Assembly (NCBI GenBank): GCA_964019425.1
Contig: OZ025797.1
Coordinates: forward strand, 496,001 to 560,000
Length of the DNA: 64,000 nt
Direction: 5' to 3'
DNA from: Flectonema sp. DT1601
Taxonomy: Eukaryota > Euglenozoa > Diplonemea > Diplonemida > Diplonemidae
Position numbers and translations under genes: made by a program. Below the pieces are notes generated by a model that saw only the letters and a list, made by a program, of their open reading frames with translations, was not told where the DNA came from and searched no databases. Positions 45,365-54,944 of this stretch are shown here, one piece after another (position 1 is the stretch's first letter; every line of letters begins with the position of its first letter).

Positions 45365-46741
45365 ATGCGAATTGCAGCGACCCTATTCTGCGCTTCGGTA
45401 GCACTCGCAGCACCGGAAGCGGATTTAGTAACAAATCTTCCTGGTTATGGTAAACCAAAGAATCCGCAGTACAGTGGGTTTTTAAAAGTTAATGATCCAC
45501 AAGGTGAATTATATTATCATTATTGGCTTGCGAGATCTCCTTCTGAGAAAGATCCAGTCGTCTTGTGGATGAATGGAGGTCCAGGTGCCAGTAGTATTGG
45601 TTATGGATTATTCACAGAGATGGGACCTTTTGCTCTCGATGAGTCATCACTTCAAAACAAAACAACACCAGGCATCCCTGACGTACATGATAATCCAAAT
45701 GCTTGGAGTAATGTCGCAAACATGTTATTCTTAGAACATCCTCCTTCTGTTGGGTATTCATATTGTGATGGGACTGGCTCACCAAAGAATGCGACGTGTT
45801 CTTGGAATGACACTACTCAGGCGGCAGCATCTTATGGAGCTGTGAAAGAGTTCTTCGAGACTTTCCCTGAGTTTAAAGAAAATGATTTCTTTGTAACTGG
45901 AGAGTCGTACGGTGGAATGTACGTTCCAACTCTCGTTGAGGAGATTTACAAACATCAAGATGAAGTTCCGAATTTGAAAGGATTCGCCATCGGTAATGGA
46001 ATTGTTGGTCACAAAGATACCTTCCCAGGAAAGGACGGAATTAGGGCTAAATTCCTTCACGAAAAGGCATTCATGTCTGAGAAGACTTGGGACGGTATTT
46101 GTAAAGTTTGCGGGGACTTCAATAATGTGTCAGAGACTTGTCAGCGTGAGATAGATGCAGCTTCTAAAGCAGTTGGTCCATATTACGTTTATAATGTTTA
46201 TGATACTTGTGGTTCTGATCAATCTGTTAAGCCTTGGTTGTGGTCTGAAGAAAAGATTCAATCACTAACAAGAATAGAACAACCTGATAGTTACCCTTGT
46301 GGATCACATAAAGCTACTGCTACTTGGATAAACTTACCAGCTGTGAGGGAAGCTATTCATGTTCCTTCGGAATCATTTTATGGACATGAGTTCGCTCTTG
46401 AAGCAGGTAAGTACTTAGTATATGACGAGTCTCGTCCTCATTTGTTGGATGTTTATCCAAAACTGACTGCCAGATATAAAGGTCTTATTTATAACGGAGA
46501 CTTTGATGGTTGTGTTCCTTATGTTCACGCAGAGGGTTGGACATCATCATTTAACTACAGAGAGGTATCACCATGGCATCCATGGATTGTTGACCAACAG
46601 GTAGCTGGTTACACTATTCGTTACGATCACAACAACTTTACCTTTGCGACTGTTAAGGGAGCAGGCCACATGGTCCCGCAGTACAAATCTCGGGAAGCTC
46701 TTCATCTAATCACCGCTTTCATTAACGGAAATGAATTATAA
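45365..46741 (+). CDS. Secreted serine carboxypeptidase (family S10)
   Basis: 458 residues from ATG 45365, chosen because it opens a signal peptide (MRIAATLFCASVALA) and lies 11 bases after a CAG. The enzyme removes C-terminal residues from peptides in the vacuole, lysosome or outside the cell. Family motifs are all present: PVVLWMNGGPGASSIG, the nucleophile in VTGESYGGMYVP (Ser181), the Asp in YNGDFDGCVPY (Asp379) and the His in VKGAGHMVPQY (His435). Several Cys lie between the nucleophile and the Asp, as in the insertion domain of S10 enzymes. Length is normal for the family. Several N-x-S/T sites (for example NATCSW and NNFTF) suit a secreted glycoprotein. No C-terminal membrane anchor or ER-retention signal is present. 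Confidence 0.93.
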   Translation: MRIAATLFCASVALAAPEADLVTNLPGYGKPKNPQYSGFLKVNDPQGELYYHYWLARSPSEKDPVVLWMNGGPGASSIGYGLFTEMGPFALDESSLQNKTTPGIPDVHDNPNAWSNVANMLFLEHPPSVGYSYCDGTGSPKNATCSWNDTTQAAASYGAVKEFFETFPEFKENDFFVTGESYGGMYVPTLVEEIYKHQDEVPNLKGFAIGNGIVGHKDTFPGKDGIRAKFLHEKAFMSEKTWDGICKVCGDFNNVSETCQREIDAASKAVGPYYVYNVYDTCGSDQSVKPWLWSEEKIQSLTRIEQPDSYPCGSHKATATWINLPAVREAIHVPSESFYGHEFALEAGKYLVYDESRPHLLDVYPKLTARYKGLIYNGDFDGCVPYVHAEGWTSSFNYREVSPWHPWIVDQQVAGYTIRYDHNNFTFATVKGAGHMVPQYKSREALHLITAFINGNEL

Positions 46742-47143
46742 TTTAATTACTTGTTTTTCGAAACGTTTGTTCTCCCCGCGGCAGGTTGGCTATAAAACCA
46801 GTCGACTTACTACACAAATAACCTTATAAGGACTACGTGTGCGTCCATTGTTTTAAAAAAATTGTATCTTCGCAAAAGATTTTTTCTTTTTTTTGCGAGG
46901 GTTTTTACGTTCGCTCTACAAAAGTGTTCCATTTTTGAAAAAGCTGAAATATATCTGCGCTGTCATCAGTACCAGACCGTCCCTAATTGTACGTGCAACT
47001 TACTATTGTTATGGAGACTAGTGTGGATTATTATTATTTATTATTACGCTGTACAGAGAATTCTCACACATGTTATCAACAAGTTACTTCTCTTCTATTC
47101 TCTTCGTAAGCCACTTCTCAGGTCTTAAATTATAAAAAATAAA
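46742..47143. other. Spacer between carboxypeptidase and USP genes
   Basis: About 400 bases. The 88-codon frame at 46862 begins with a non-ATG codon and has low-complexity Phe/Leu sequence, so it is rejected. CCACTTCTCAG, ending at 47121, lies 22 bases before the next ATG. Confidence 0.5.
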
Positions 47144-48076
47144 ATGATGGACATCCCTATTGGAATAGCAAACATAGGAAATACTTGTTATATGAATTCA
47201 ATACTTCAGGTGTTACAAGTTTTATTTAATAATTCTCTTTTTATGGAACGGGATGTCAAGTTACAATCTAAGCAACCGTTGCTAACCTCGATGAGAATGT
47301 TTAGTCAGAGTGATGCACATCCCAAAGATGCATCAAATATAAAAAGAACAATGGCTGCATCACACACCATGATGAGGGGATTTGACCAACAAGATGCACA
47401 TGAATTCCTTCTGACAGCGTTGAATGATTTAAATAATGAGTTACGACATTCATCACATAATGAAATTAAAGCCACCTTCGGTGGTGAGCAACAAACATCT
47501 ACAAAGTGCTTAGGATGTCAAAATACGACTACTATGAAATCAGAATTCATAGATTTACCAGCAATCATACCGAAATCAAAAAATATTAATTTCTTATCTT
47601 CATCACTTGTCAGAAGTATTCCTTTCATCGGAACATCGCTAAACCATAAACTGATCGACTGTTTGACTGAATCTTTCAAAACTGAAACGATATCAGACTA
47701 CAAGTGTTCTTCATGTAATAAAGTAGTTGATTGCGAACGGTCAACTGTAATAAATAATTCTCCGGAAGTTTTGATTATTCATCTCCAGAGATTCACACCA
47801 ATGTTGGTAAAATTAAATGATGTTATAAATATTCCTTTTACACTTTCTTTATCAAAGTTTGAACAGTCGAGTTCATCATCGTACCGATTGTTTGCGACGG
47901 TTAATCATTTTGGTACATTTAACTTCGGACACTACACTGCCATCGTCAACAATCAATCTAACGGATGGTATACTTGTGATGATAGTCAGATATTAGAGAT
48001 GAGTCAGCCACAGGGTCGATCGTTCTCCTCATCAGATCCTTATTTGTTATTCTACAAGAAGGTATCAAATAATTAA
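47144..48076 (+). CDS. Ubiquitin-specific protease (USP/UCH family C19)
   Basis: A compact 310-residue deubiquitinase that is almost only the catalytic domain. The Cys box GIANIGNTCYMNSILQVLQ has the catalytic Cys at residue 15. FDQQDAHEFL is the usual QQDAHEF motif. Two Cys pairs (CLGC, CSSC) form the zinc-binding fingers. VLIIHLQRF leads to the His box FNFGHYTAIV (His263), and the Asp/Asn position lies in YTCDDSQI. The length is at the short end for the family, since most USPs carry extra domains. No localisation signal is visible, so it is probably cytosolic or nuclear. It begins 22 bases after a CAG and ends 82 bases before the next gene, the shortest spacer between unrelated genes here. 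Confidence 0.93.
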   Translation: MMDIPIGIANIGNTCYMNSILQVLQVLFNNSLFMERDVKLQSKQPLLTSMRMFSQSDAHPKDASNIKRTMAASHTMMRGFDQQDAHEFLLTALNDLNNELRHSSHNEIKATFGGEQQTSTKCLGCQNTTTMKSEFIDLPAIIPKSKNINFLSSSLVRSIPFIGTSLNHKLIDCLTESFKTETISDYKCSSCNKVVDCERSTVINNSPEVLIIHLQRFTPMLVKLNDVINIPFTLSLSKFEQSSSSSYRLFATVNHFGTFNFGHYTAIVNNQSNGWYTCDDSQILEMSQPQGRSFSSSDPYLLFYKKVSNN

Positions 48077-48158
48077 ATTTATTATTATTTTTTTTATTTT
48101 TCTATTATAAGTTAGTAGCGGACTATCCTTATTTTATTTAGTCAGCTTCACATTAACG

Positions 48159-49208
48159 ATGACTGTTGTCACTTCACTGTGGGTGTACCCTGTGAAATCA
48201 TTTAAAGGTGTATCAGTAACAGAGGCCACTATCGATTCAAACGGTTTTGAATTGGACCGGTTTTGGGTTGTTGTTGATAAGAAGAAGAATCAGTTTATAA
48301 GTCAACGGAGTCACGCTGTTCTGGGATCCATAGAAACAAATTTCGTATTTGATGGAAGTCGTGCTGTCGGTGTCAGGCTTAGCTGTAAGGGGAAGAAAGA
48401 CATAACGGTGATGATTAAAAAAGAATGGAAGAAAACTGATGAACGTCAAATTGAAGTTTGGGGAGACATTATGAAAACAGTTTCAAGTGGAGATGAAGTA
48501 GCAACCTGGATCAGTGAAATTATTAACAACTCACAAGAATATGAATTAGTGCAAAGACACCTTTCGATAACTCACAGACCTGTCAGTCGTTCCAGACAGG
48601 TTTTGGACAAAAAGAACATCCCACAGGATGAATTCACGACGGGATTTTCTGATGGATTCCCTTTCCTTCTTATTCAAGAAGAGTCTTTAGGGAAAATGAA
48701 TCACGACATGTCTAAAAAAGATAATTTCAATCCTGAATTACACAAAACAGTTACAATGAATCGCTTCAGACCCAACGTTGTTGTCTCATCGCAAGGTGAT
48801 TCACAACACGATGATGATGACATGTGGCTTCAGATAGTAATCGGATCTGCTACGTTCTATTGTCTAAAAGCTTGTGATCGTTGTGTTATGACAACTATCA
48901 ATCCATCAACTCAGAAACGTGATCCGGCATCTTCACCAGTCAACCCTTTAGCCTATCTTGAAGGTGCTCGAAACTTTGGACGTGGTGCCCTTTTTGGTCA
49001 AAACATGGTTTCGACGACACCTGGTTCCGTTGTTCGTATCGGTGACACAGTAAACGTTGTCTCGTTTAAAAGTGATAAACATTTTAATTACGACATGACT
49101 GAGAAGAGTGACTCCCTCTGCTCGAGTGCTGTTTGTGTGGCGTCAACTTCTGCAGTTGGTATTATGTGCTTTGTGTTGGGTAAGTATTTATTACGTAGCT
49201 CAGGATAA
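48159..49208 (+). CDS. mARC-like MOSC molybdenum enzyme with C-terminal anchor
   Basis: A 349-residue protein of the mARC family (amidoxime-reducing component), molybdenum-cofactor enzymes that reduce N-hydroxylated compounds using cytochrome b5. The N-terminal MOSC beta-barrel domain starts LWVYPVKSFKGVSV. The MOSC core has MNRFRPNVVV and CDRCVMTTINPSTQ, where Cys242 aligns with the Cys that binds molybdenum in mARC, then FGQNM and RIGDTVNVV. Animal mARC proteins carry an N-terminal membrane anchor. Here the N-terminus is soluble, and a hydrophobic segment at about residues 320-342 (AVCVASTSAVGIMCFVLGKYLL) ends the protein, suggesting a tail anchor, perhaps in the outer mitochondrial membrane. 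The ATG follows a CAG by 13 bases. Confidence 0.88.
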   Translation: MTVVTSLWVYPVKSFKGVSVTEATIDSNGFELDRFWVVVDKKKNQFISQRSHAVLGSIETNFVFDGSRAVGVRLSCKGKKDITVMIKKEWKKTDERQIEVWGDIMKTVSSGDEVATWISEIINNSQEYELVQRHLSITHRPVSRSRQVLDKKNIPQDEFTTGFSDGFPFLLIQEESLGKMNHDMSKKDNFNPELHKTVTMNRFRPNVVVSSQGDSQHDDDDMWLQIVIGSATFYCLKACDRCVMTTINPSTQKRDPASSPVNPLAYLEGARNFGRGALFGQNMVSTTPGSVVRIGDTVNVVSFKSDKHFNYDMTEKSDSLCSSAVCVASTSAVGIMCFVLGKYLLRSSG

Positions 49209-50235
49209 TAAGTAAAGTGTGTTGATGTGGATTGGTTAGTCAGTCCAGACGAAAACGTTTCCGTTAATCAAACGATTTGAACAGCTTATCAACAGCAGTC
49301 ATTCTTCTGAGTTGGAAAACCAATGTAATACCGTCACTTTGTGTATCAATAATATGTAAAAAGAGAAATAACAATAAATTCTGTTCGAAAAAAACGAATA
49401 AAAGAAAAAAGCCAAAACGACAGCATGGCGAGCACGGCAACAACTTTCGATTTCTACCTCTTTATGTGTGCCAGCTACCAGTTGAAGATATTTTTTTAGT
49501 CACACTCACAACTCATCGTAACTCTTCAGAACTTATTACCAAACGTCTTAACGTTGATTGATAAAGATAAATAACTTGCAGTTGATATCATCATTTCCCT
49601 TCTCTAGTTGCAATGGGGAGTTATTATTCCCTTTATCCTCTTCTGACTCTTGGGTAATCTTGTGACACTGAACCAGAAGAAAGCTGTGACGAATTATTTG
49701 GATGCCTGGTCTGTGATGTTTTCTGGGTAAGTTATGCACCATTTGATGTGTCAACAGAGTGACAAAAGATTGATTAGCAATCCGTCTTCTGTAGACACTG
49801 TTTCATTAGTTTTAAAAGTGTGGAAAGAGACCAGTCAACCAGCGCGCTACGTGAGACTGTAGTCATCAAATCCAACGTACCGCGATAAACAGATTATGTG
49901 GATGATCGATTGTTGTTGACACTAATTAATATTTCGATTCCCCCCCTCTACCCCTTTTGGTTTTACAAGACGACAGCTGCCTATTCGCCCTGTTGTTCGC
50001 AGACTGCGTGCAGAGTCCCTCGAACATATAACGCGGTTCTCACGCTGTTGGTTTTATTAACTAATTTATTTGTTATTAATTATTCTTCAGTTCGTTAATT
50101 ACTTTCTTTCTCTTTCGTAGTAATCATGTGTGGAGTCAACAGAGAGAAGACTGAAAACAGTTTTTCTTCAACTTTGAATTCTCATTAAACCTCTTAATTA
50201 TTTCTGATTTCAGTTTTTATTTAACTACACACAAC
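49209..50235. other. 1.0 kb spacer
   Basis: A/T-rich, with short frames starting at non-ATG codons (for example 49277, a Lys/Asn-rich run). No credible gene or RNA is seen. CAG at 50211-50213 lies 22 bases before the next ATG. Confidence 0.5.
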
Positions 50236-50901
50236 ATGAATATCGACCAAGGTGCTGTGGAATTGAAAGTCACCAACAAGAGAGCCATCAAGCGGGCTAA
50301 AAAGATTTACAAAAAGCTGAGCTACTGCAGCGACGTAATGTTAGAAGAGAGTGCGAGAGGAATGGCCTGTTTGTACATCGCCTGTAAGATAGAAGGTGAG
50401 TCATACACTCCAGGAGAAATGGCGAGATATTCAGGAGTACCTGAGTCAGCATTCTTAAGAACATGTACTTGTATTCAATGTGTATTAAAGATTAAATATC
50501 CTCCAATCAGTATCGAATTCCTATGTGACACTTATCAAGTTAGAGGTCTCGATCCAGAGTATTTGAGAGATGAAACTAACAGCGCTCTCGACACACTTCA
50601 AGAAAGATTACCAAACGCGTTACTTGGGGACCTGCACACTTGTGCTTCGTTTCATTTAGTGTGCTTAAGAGACTCACCAAGTAAGGTTAAAGGAATAACT
50701 GACAAGGAATTATCTGGTGTTTGTAGTTGCGAACTTCAACGCTTTCGTGATACCCAAAAACTCATTACGAGAGTACTTCCCGAGATGGTACCTTCTCCGA
50801 AGGCCAAGTCGCCTCCTTCCAAACACAAGAGAAGTTCAAGTGGTCCTGTGAAGCGGATGAAGCAAGATTCGAGTCAAGATTCAAGTTCTCTCTCTGACTG
50901 A
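50236..50901 (+). CDS. Cyclin-box-fold protein resembling ORC6
   Basis: 221 residues in two parts. Residues about 1-180 look like two TFIIB/cyclin-type helical repeats: ESARGMACLYIACKIEGESY in the first and LHTCASFHLVCLRD in the second. The pattern, with MARYSGVPESAFLRT and KELSGVCSCELQRFRDTQKL, is closest to ORC6, the smallest origin-recognition subunit, whose N-terminal domains are TFIIB-like. TFIIB or Brf itself would need a zinc ribbon, absent here. Residues 181-221 are basic and Ser-rich, with SPKAK and SPPSK sites suitable for CDK and a KHKR cluster suitable for nuclear import. The call rests on fold and size, not on a diagnostic motif; a diverged cyclin-like protein is the alternative. 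Confidence 0.5.
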   Translation: MNIDQGAVELKVTNKRAIKRAKKIYKKLSYCSDVMLEESARGMACLYIACKIEGESYTPGEMARYSGVPESAFLRTCTCIQCVLKIKYPPISIEFLCDTYQVRGLDPEYLRDETNSALDTLQERLPNALLGDLHTCASFHLVCLRDSPSKVKGITDKELSGVCSCELQRFRDTQKLITRVLPEMVPSPKAKSPPSKHKRSSSGPVKRMKQDSSQDSSSLSD

Positions 50902-51504
50902 TGTTTCTTACTCAGCAACTGATACGTCCTGCGATTAGTATTTTATAAATACTTCCTTCACAATGACGGCAATTAGACATCCTCTGTGTGTTAAGTTTCT
51001 TAGTCAGGTGAGTTTTTGTTTGCTCTCAATTTGTTGATTGGTCTGGTTCGGTGTGTGAGAAAAAGAATAGATAAACCAAAACAAGAAAAATATAACGAAA
51101 TTAACCCACGATTGCAGCCCAATTGCTTGCAAGCGTTTGTGAGTACCTCACAGTTCCTCTCATGCTTTCGATTCTGAGTTACTACACCTTGTGTAGAACT
51201 TGGGATTACTTTTCATTTAACGACAGCTCTTTAGTGGACCGCCCCACTTACTAGAAGAGCAGTTTTTGATCTAATTAGTCCTGTGTGTGTTTGTACGGAA
51301 TTACTGTTCTATTTTCTCAAAGTTTGACATGTTAATATGAGTGAGCGGCAGACGGGAATACAAATAAACTAAAAATAGATTCGGATCATGAAAACGGAAC
51401 AGCTCGGGTGGACACTCTTGAGCTCAGAGAATATGAGAGTATGAGTAGTAATTACGACCGCTGGTTATCATTTTATTTATTCATTCAACAGGAGGGAACT
51501 TCAG
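50902..51504. other. Spacer
   Basis: About 600 bases without a credible frame. It ends with TCATTCAACAG (CAG ending at 51491), 13 bases before the ATG at 51505. Confidence 0.5.
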
Positions 51505-52728
51505 ATGGTGTTTTCGGTATTTTGTGTTGCCGATGTCTGCGGCGGGAAATGGAATCTGGTTGTAGAGTTTCCATCGAATCAGGTGCTGGAGTACGGGGAT
51601 TTCATGGACACCATCGAAAGCTGCTTCACATATGAATGTGAGAAGTGGGGAAAGGGTGCAGAGTTTAACTCAGAATACGCGACGATACTCGAAACTGAGA
51701 GAGACATCGACAGGTTAGGAGAGGAGAGGATGACTTACTACAGTGGTGAGAGAGTAACTCAGGAGTTGTTGGAAACACTTGTCGATGGTACGCAGCTTCA
51801 CATTCATCAATACGGAGTACCTGAGATAAACGGACCGCTGCCGCCTCCGAGAAATACAATTTGCTGGCGTCTTGTTGAGTTGTATAATTTTGCTGGTCCA
51901 GAAGTTGATATGGTTACCAACCTTTTCTTCGCATTCGATACTCGCAACACTTGTATCATAACACATGAGACAATGACAGAAGCATTCCCTTGCCCTGCGA
52001 AGTCACTAAAGCTCGTCAACAGCGCCTTTAAGGAAGCTGACCCTAAGCAGCTCGGATACGTCACATTTGGCAGCTGGTTGGAGTTAGCATCAGATACTCC
52101 TTCATTAATATACTCAATCAATAATGAGTACATGTGGCAGAAGTCACGTGGAATTGGTGCCAAACCTTCAGACAACGTTGAGGGGGGTGTCCAACATCGT
52201 ACTACAGAAAAGAAGACAACAGGAAGAAGTTCAAATAGTGGCAGGCAATCCAGACCACAAAGAAGTGATCAAGCGGGATCACAGTCAGGTAGTCGCAGTA
52301 GTAGCTTACGAAGAAGTCGAATAAGTAGATCCACATCTGGTTCTGGTACCGCACCTACCAGACGAACTGCGTCTCCAGGTGCTTCGTACACGTTAGCAAC
52401 TCAGTCAGCGGTGAATAAGAAATCTGAAAAACCTTCTCATCGAATCAGCCGAGTGTCCCGAGTATCTTCCATCATTCCACCGCAAACAGCCCGCAGACGT
52501 AGCATCAGCGGAGGTCTCCGCCCTGGCAATTCTCATCCGCCAACATCAAGGCCCTCTTCATCACGACCTTCCTCCGGTCGGAGTAAAGTAGGGTTCGAAA
52601 AGAAATCAAATCCACACAGTGGGGACCCGATCGTTGTTCGCAGACGTAGCAGCGGTCACAACTCTACTCTTGTAAGGGAGGAGGATGTTAGCGATGCTTA
52701 TAAACGCGCTATGTCTCGATTGGGGTAG
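51505..52728 (+). CDS. Unrecognised protein with degenerate EF-hand pair and basic Ser-rich tail
   Basis: 407 residues. I do not recognise the family. Residues about 1-110 form a compact alpha/beta region that could be a ubiquitin-like or PB1-like fold (KWNLVVEFPSNQVLEYGDFM, later TQLHIHQYGVPEI). Residues about 140-205 look like two EF hands with weak or lost calcium ligands (FFAFDTRNTCIITHETM; AFKEADPKQLGYVTFGSW). From about 220 the chain is Ser/Arg/Thr-rich, low in complexity and strongly basic, with many RSS and SRPS motifs and a short helix at the end (DAYKRAMSRL). Such a tail suits binding to microtubules, RNA or SR-type partners. There is no signal peptide or membrane segment. The frame is intact. 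Confidence 0.7.
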   Translation: MVFSVFCVADVCGGKWNLVVEFPSNQVLEYGDFMDTIESCFTYECEKWGKGAEFNSEYATILETERDIDRLGEERMTYYSGERVTQELLETLVDGTQLHIHQYGVPEINGPLPPPRNTICWRLVELYNFAGPEVDMVTNLFFAFDTRNTCIITHETMTEAFPCPAKSLKLVNSAFKEADPKQLGYVTFGSWLELASDTPSLIYSINNEYMWQKSRGIGAKPSDNVEGGVQHRTTEKKTTGRSSNSGRQSRPQRSDQAGSQSGSRSSSLRRSRISRSTSGSGTAPTRRTASPGASYTLATQSAVNKKSEKPSHRISRVSRVSSIIPPQTARRRSISGGLRPGNSHPPTSRPSSSRPSSGRSKVGFEKKSNPHSGDPIVVRRRSSGHNSTLVREEDVSDAYKRAMSRLG

Positions 52729-53206
52729 ACGAGAACTTGAGAGTCAACAAGTGTAGAGTTCGTATTTCAGTACAGAATTCAATCAATTCTCACCACTGGA
52801 TAGTTAACTTTTCAGGGAGTGTTTTTAAAGTTTAGATCATTCTATCCTCCCTCTTCGAATAAAGCTCTCTTCCAGTTTGAGAATCCACCATTCCCCTAAT
52901 CTCTAAATATGTGGGTCTTATAGAACTTGCTGTTTATTACAATTTGTATCTTAGATTTTTTCAAATAACGAATTCATTCTTTCCTCCTTACCGATTTCCT
53001 TTCGGTGTTTCCCTCGAACTCGTATCGCCTGTATTTCGTTAGATGGTTTATTGTTGTTAAGAATAAAAGAAAGTATCACTCCCTCGGACACTCCCCCTCC
53101 CTTAATAGATTAAAGTTATTGTTTATGTTGTTTGAAGTAATTAAATTATTTTTCAGATCCTCCCATCCCCAACCCCGCCCAACCCTCTCTATTTTGATAG
53201 AAGAAA
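52729..53206. other. Spacer
   Basis: About 480 A/T-rich bases. TTATTTTTCAG ends at 53156, 50 bases before the next ATG, the longest such distance in the window; the leader after it is C-rich. Confidence 0.5.
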
Positions 53207-54922
53207 ATGGTCGCCACAACAGGACTTACTGCTATGCACACTGACGATCGCCCATTTCAAACTGTGGGGAGAACGAGGCCATTTAGTGATGATGGAACAC
53301 AACAAGAACATTTAATTCCTTTGACTGAGTTCGTACCAGGTAATGTACACGGAAAGGATCAGGAAATGTTTTTAAGTGCAGTCTCTCAGTTATTTAAAAT
53401 TTACGGTAAGATGATTCAGAGATGTAATAAGTTAGTAGTAAATAAAGGTTCAGTAATAATAAAAGGAAATTATACCAAAAAGGATATAAAATCTCTGCTA
53501 TCAAAGTTATGTATTTCAAAATACGTCAAACTTCCTGAGAGGCAATGTTACGCTTTAATGAATAACCAAAACCTAGTTGACTTTACTCGAGACACGGGTG
53601 CCTTTGCCATTTGTCGACCAAAGCAGGAAACTGTTTTGGTATTGGGACCTGCTGACCGAGTAAAACATGCCGCAAATTACATCATCAGTAATTTCGCTAC
53701 CAGTGAACCTAACCACAGGTCAGATCGCCGTATTATGAAAATTGCTGTCGTTGCCAGACAATACATTCTCGATAACCGTTCTTCATTAGTTGATAAGGGT
53801 CATATTTGGATTGATCGCGCGTCTGAGAAAGACGGTGGTCAAGATCTTCACATTGTTGGCTATCCCCGTGATTTTGATTTTGATTCTGCTGAACGCGCTA
53901 TCCGAAAGTGTGAAATAGATTTCATAAATCAAATATCTGAAACTACTTCTGAAGTACAAACTGATGAGAAGCCACAAGTTGTGTCTCAACAAGGAACTAC
54001 TACTACGACAGTACCTGCAGTCGGTGGATCAGCTGCTTCAATTGGTCAATTCAGAAAACATCGCGATTCTAGTAAGTTACTCATCGCTGATCCTCCTGAA
54101 GAGATTAGTGGATCTTCTTCAACGTCTGCAATTAAAAACAGTCAGCCTACAGTCAAGAAACCTCCACAAGTTCCAGTACATCAGTTCAGCAATCCTCCGT
54201 CAGCGAGTACTGTTGACTTTCCTTATCTTACAAACCCGTTGAGAAGTAGTGTTGCGGCGTTTAGTAAATATCGAGACACCAATAACATCTGGATGGCACG
54301 CGTACCGTCGAGTGGTGTCTCTACGGGGAGTACATTGTTTGCTTACCACAGCAGTATTAGTAGCAATAATGGAGAAGAAATAGTTGAAGATGACTTAGAG
54401 TTATCTCCTTCTACTTGGATTGGAGATGATTGGGGACCAGACAAGGAAGAGGTAAACGATTCGAGTCCTTCTTCTTCATCAGCATCTAGGCTTCTGAGAC
54501 AGCTTCATTCAGCAACTTATTCAGCTGGTGGAGCTCCTCTTACAGTTACAGAGAAGGGAATATTGAAAGACATATGTCAGGCTGCAGGTATTCTCGAGAC
54601 CAGCGTACCCTCTCCACCTAGTCCACCACTTTCACCGACAGTAACTGTACTGATAAACTATACAGGTGCTATTACAAAACTAATTGGTTATCATACATTA
54701 AAACTCACTGCTGGACTTCCCTTCTCTTCAATTAAGCATGAGATTTGCGACTATCTTCATCTCCCCACTTCCGCTTGCAGCTTCCTCCGACAGGATCCCG
54801 AATTTGACGTAAGCGTTAACCTCAACGAGGATGAGATAATCGCCGATAAAACAAGGTTTGTTTATTTTCTTTTTCCCTTCTCAAAGTTAGAGTCAAATAA
54901 TCATCACAAGGGATGGCAATAA
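53207..54922 (+). CDS. KH-like RNA-binding protein, unrecognised
   Basis: 571 residues in the uninterrupted frame. Residues about 105-165 (VKLPERQCYALMN to LVLGPADRVKHAANYIIS) follow the order of a KH domain, but the GxxG loop that contacts RNA is replaced (LMNNQN), so it may be a divergent or non-binding KH. The middle is Ser/Thr/Pro-rich and contains two similar segments (SIGQFRKHRDSSKLLIADPP and SVAAFSKYRDTNNIWMARVP) that may be repeated short motifs. The last 100 residues resemble a beta-grasp fold. Near the end AAAACAAG is followed by GTTTGT at 54856, a donor like those of other introns here. A 55-nt intron ending at 54910 would replace the last residues by a short tail ending at 54944. 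The C-terminus is therefore uncertain. Confidence 0.65.
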   Translation: MVATTGLTAMHTDDRPFQTVGRTRPFSDDGTQQEHLIPLTEFVPGNVHGKDQEMFLSAVSQLFKIYGKMIQRCNKLVVNKGSVIIKGNYTKKDIKSLLSKLCISKYVKLPERQCYALMNNQNLVDFTRDTGAFAICRPKQETVLVLGPADRVKHAANYIISNFATSEPNHRSDRRIMKIAVVARQYILDNRSSLVDKGHIWIDRASEKDGGQDLHIVGYPRDFDFDSAERAIRKCEIDFINQISETTSEVQTDEKPQVVSQQGTTTTTVPAVGGSAASIGQFRKHRDSSKLLIADPPEEISGSSSTSAIKNSQPTVKKPPQVPVHQFSNPPSASTVDFPYLTNPLRSSVAAFSKYRDTNNIWMARVPSSGVSTGSTLFAYHSSISSNNGEEIVEDDLELSPSTWIGDDWGPDKEEVNDSSPSSSSASRLLRQLHSATYSAGGAPLTVTEKGILKDICQAAGILETSVPSPPSPPLSPTVTVLINYTGAITKLIGYHTLKLTAGLPFSSIKHEICDYLHLPTSACSFLRQDPEFDVSVNLNEDEIIADKTRFVYFLFPFSKLESNNHHKGWQ

Positions 54923-54944
54923 AACAAACACAGGCTCGTACTGA

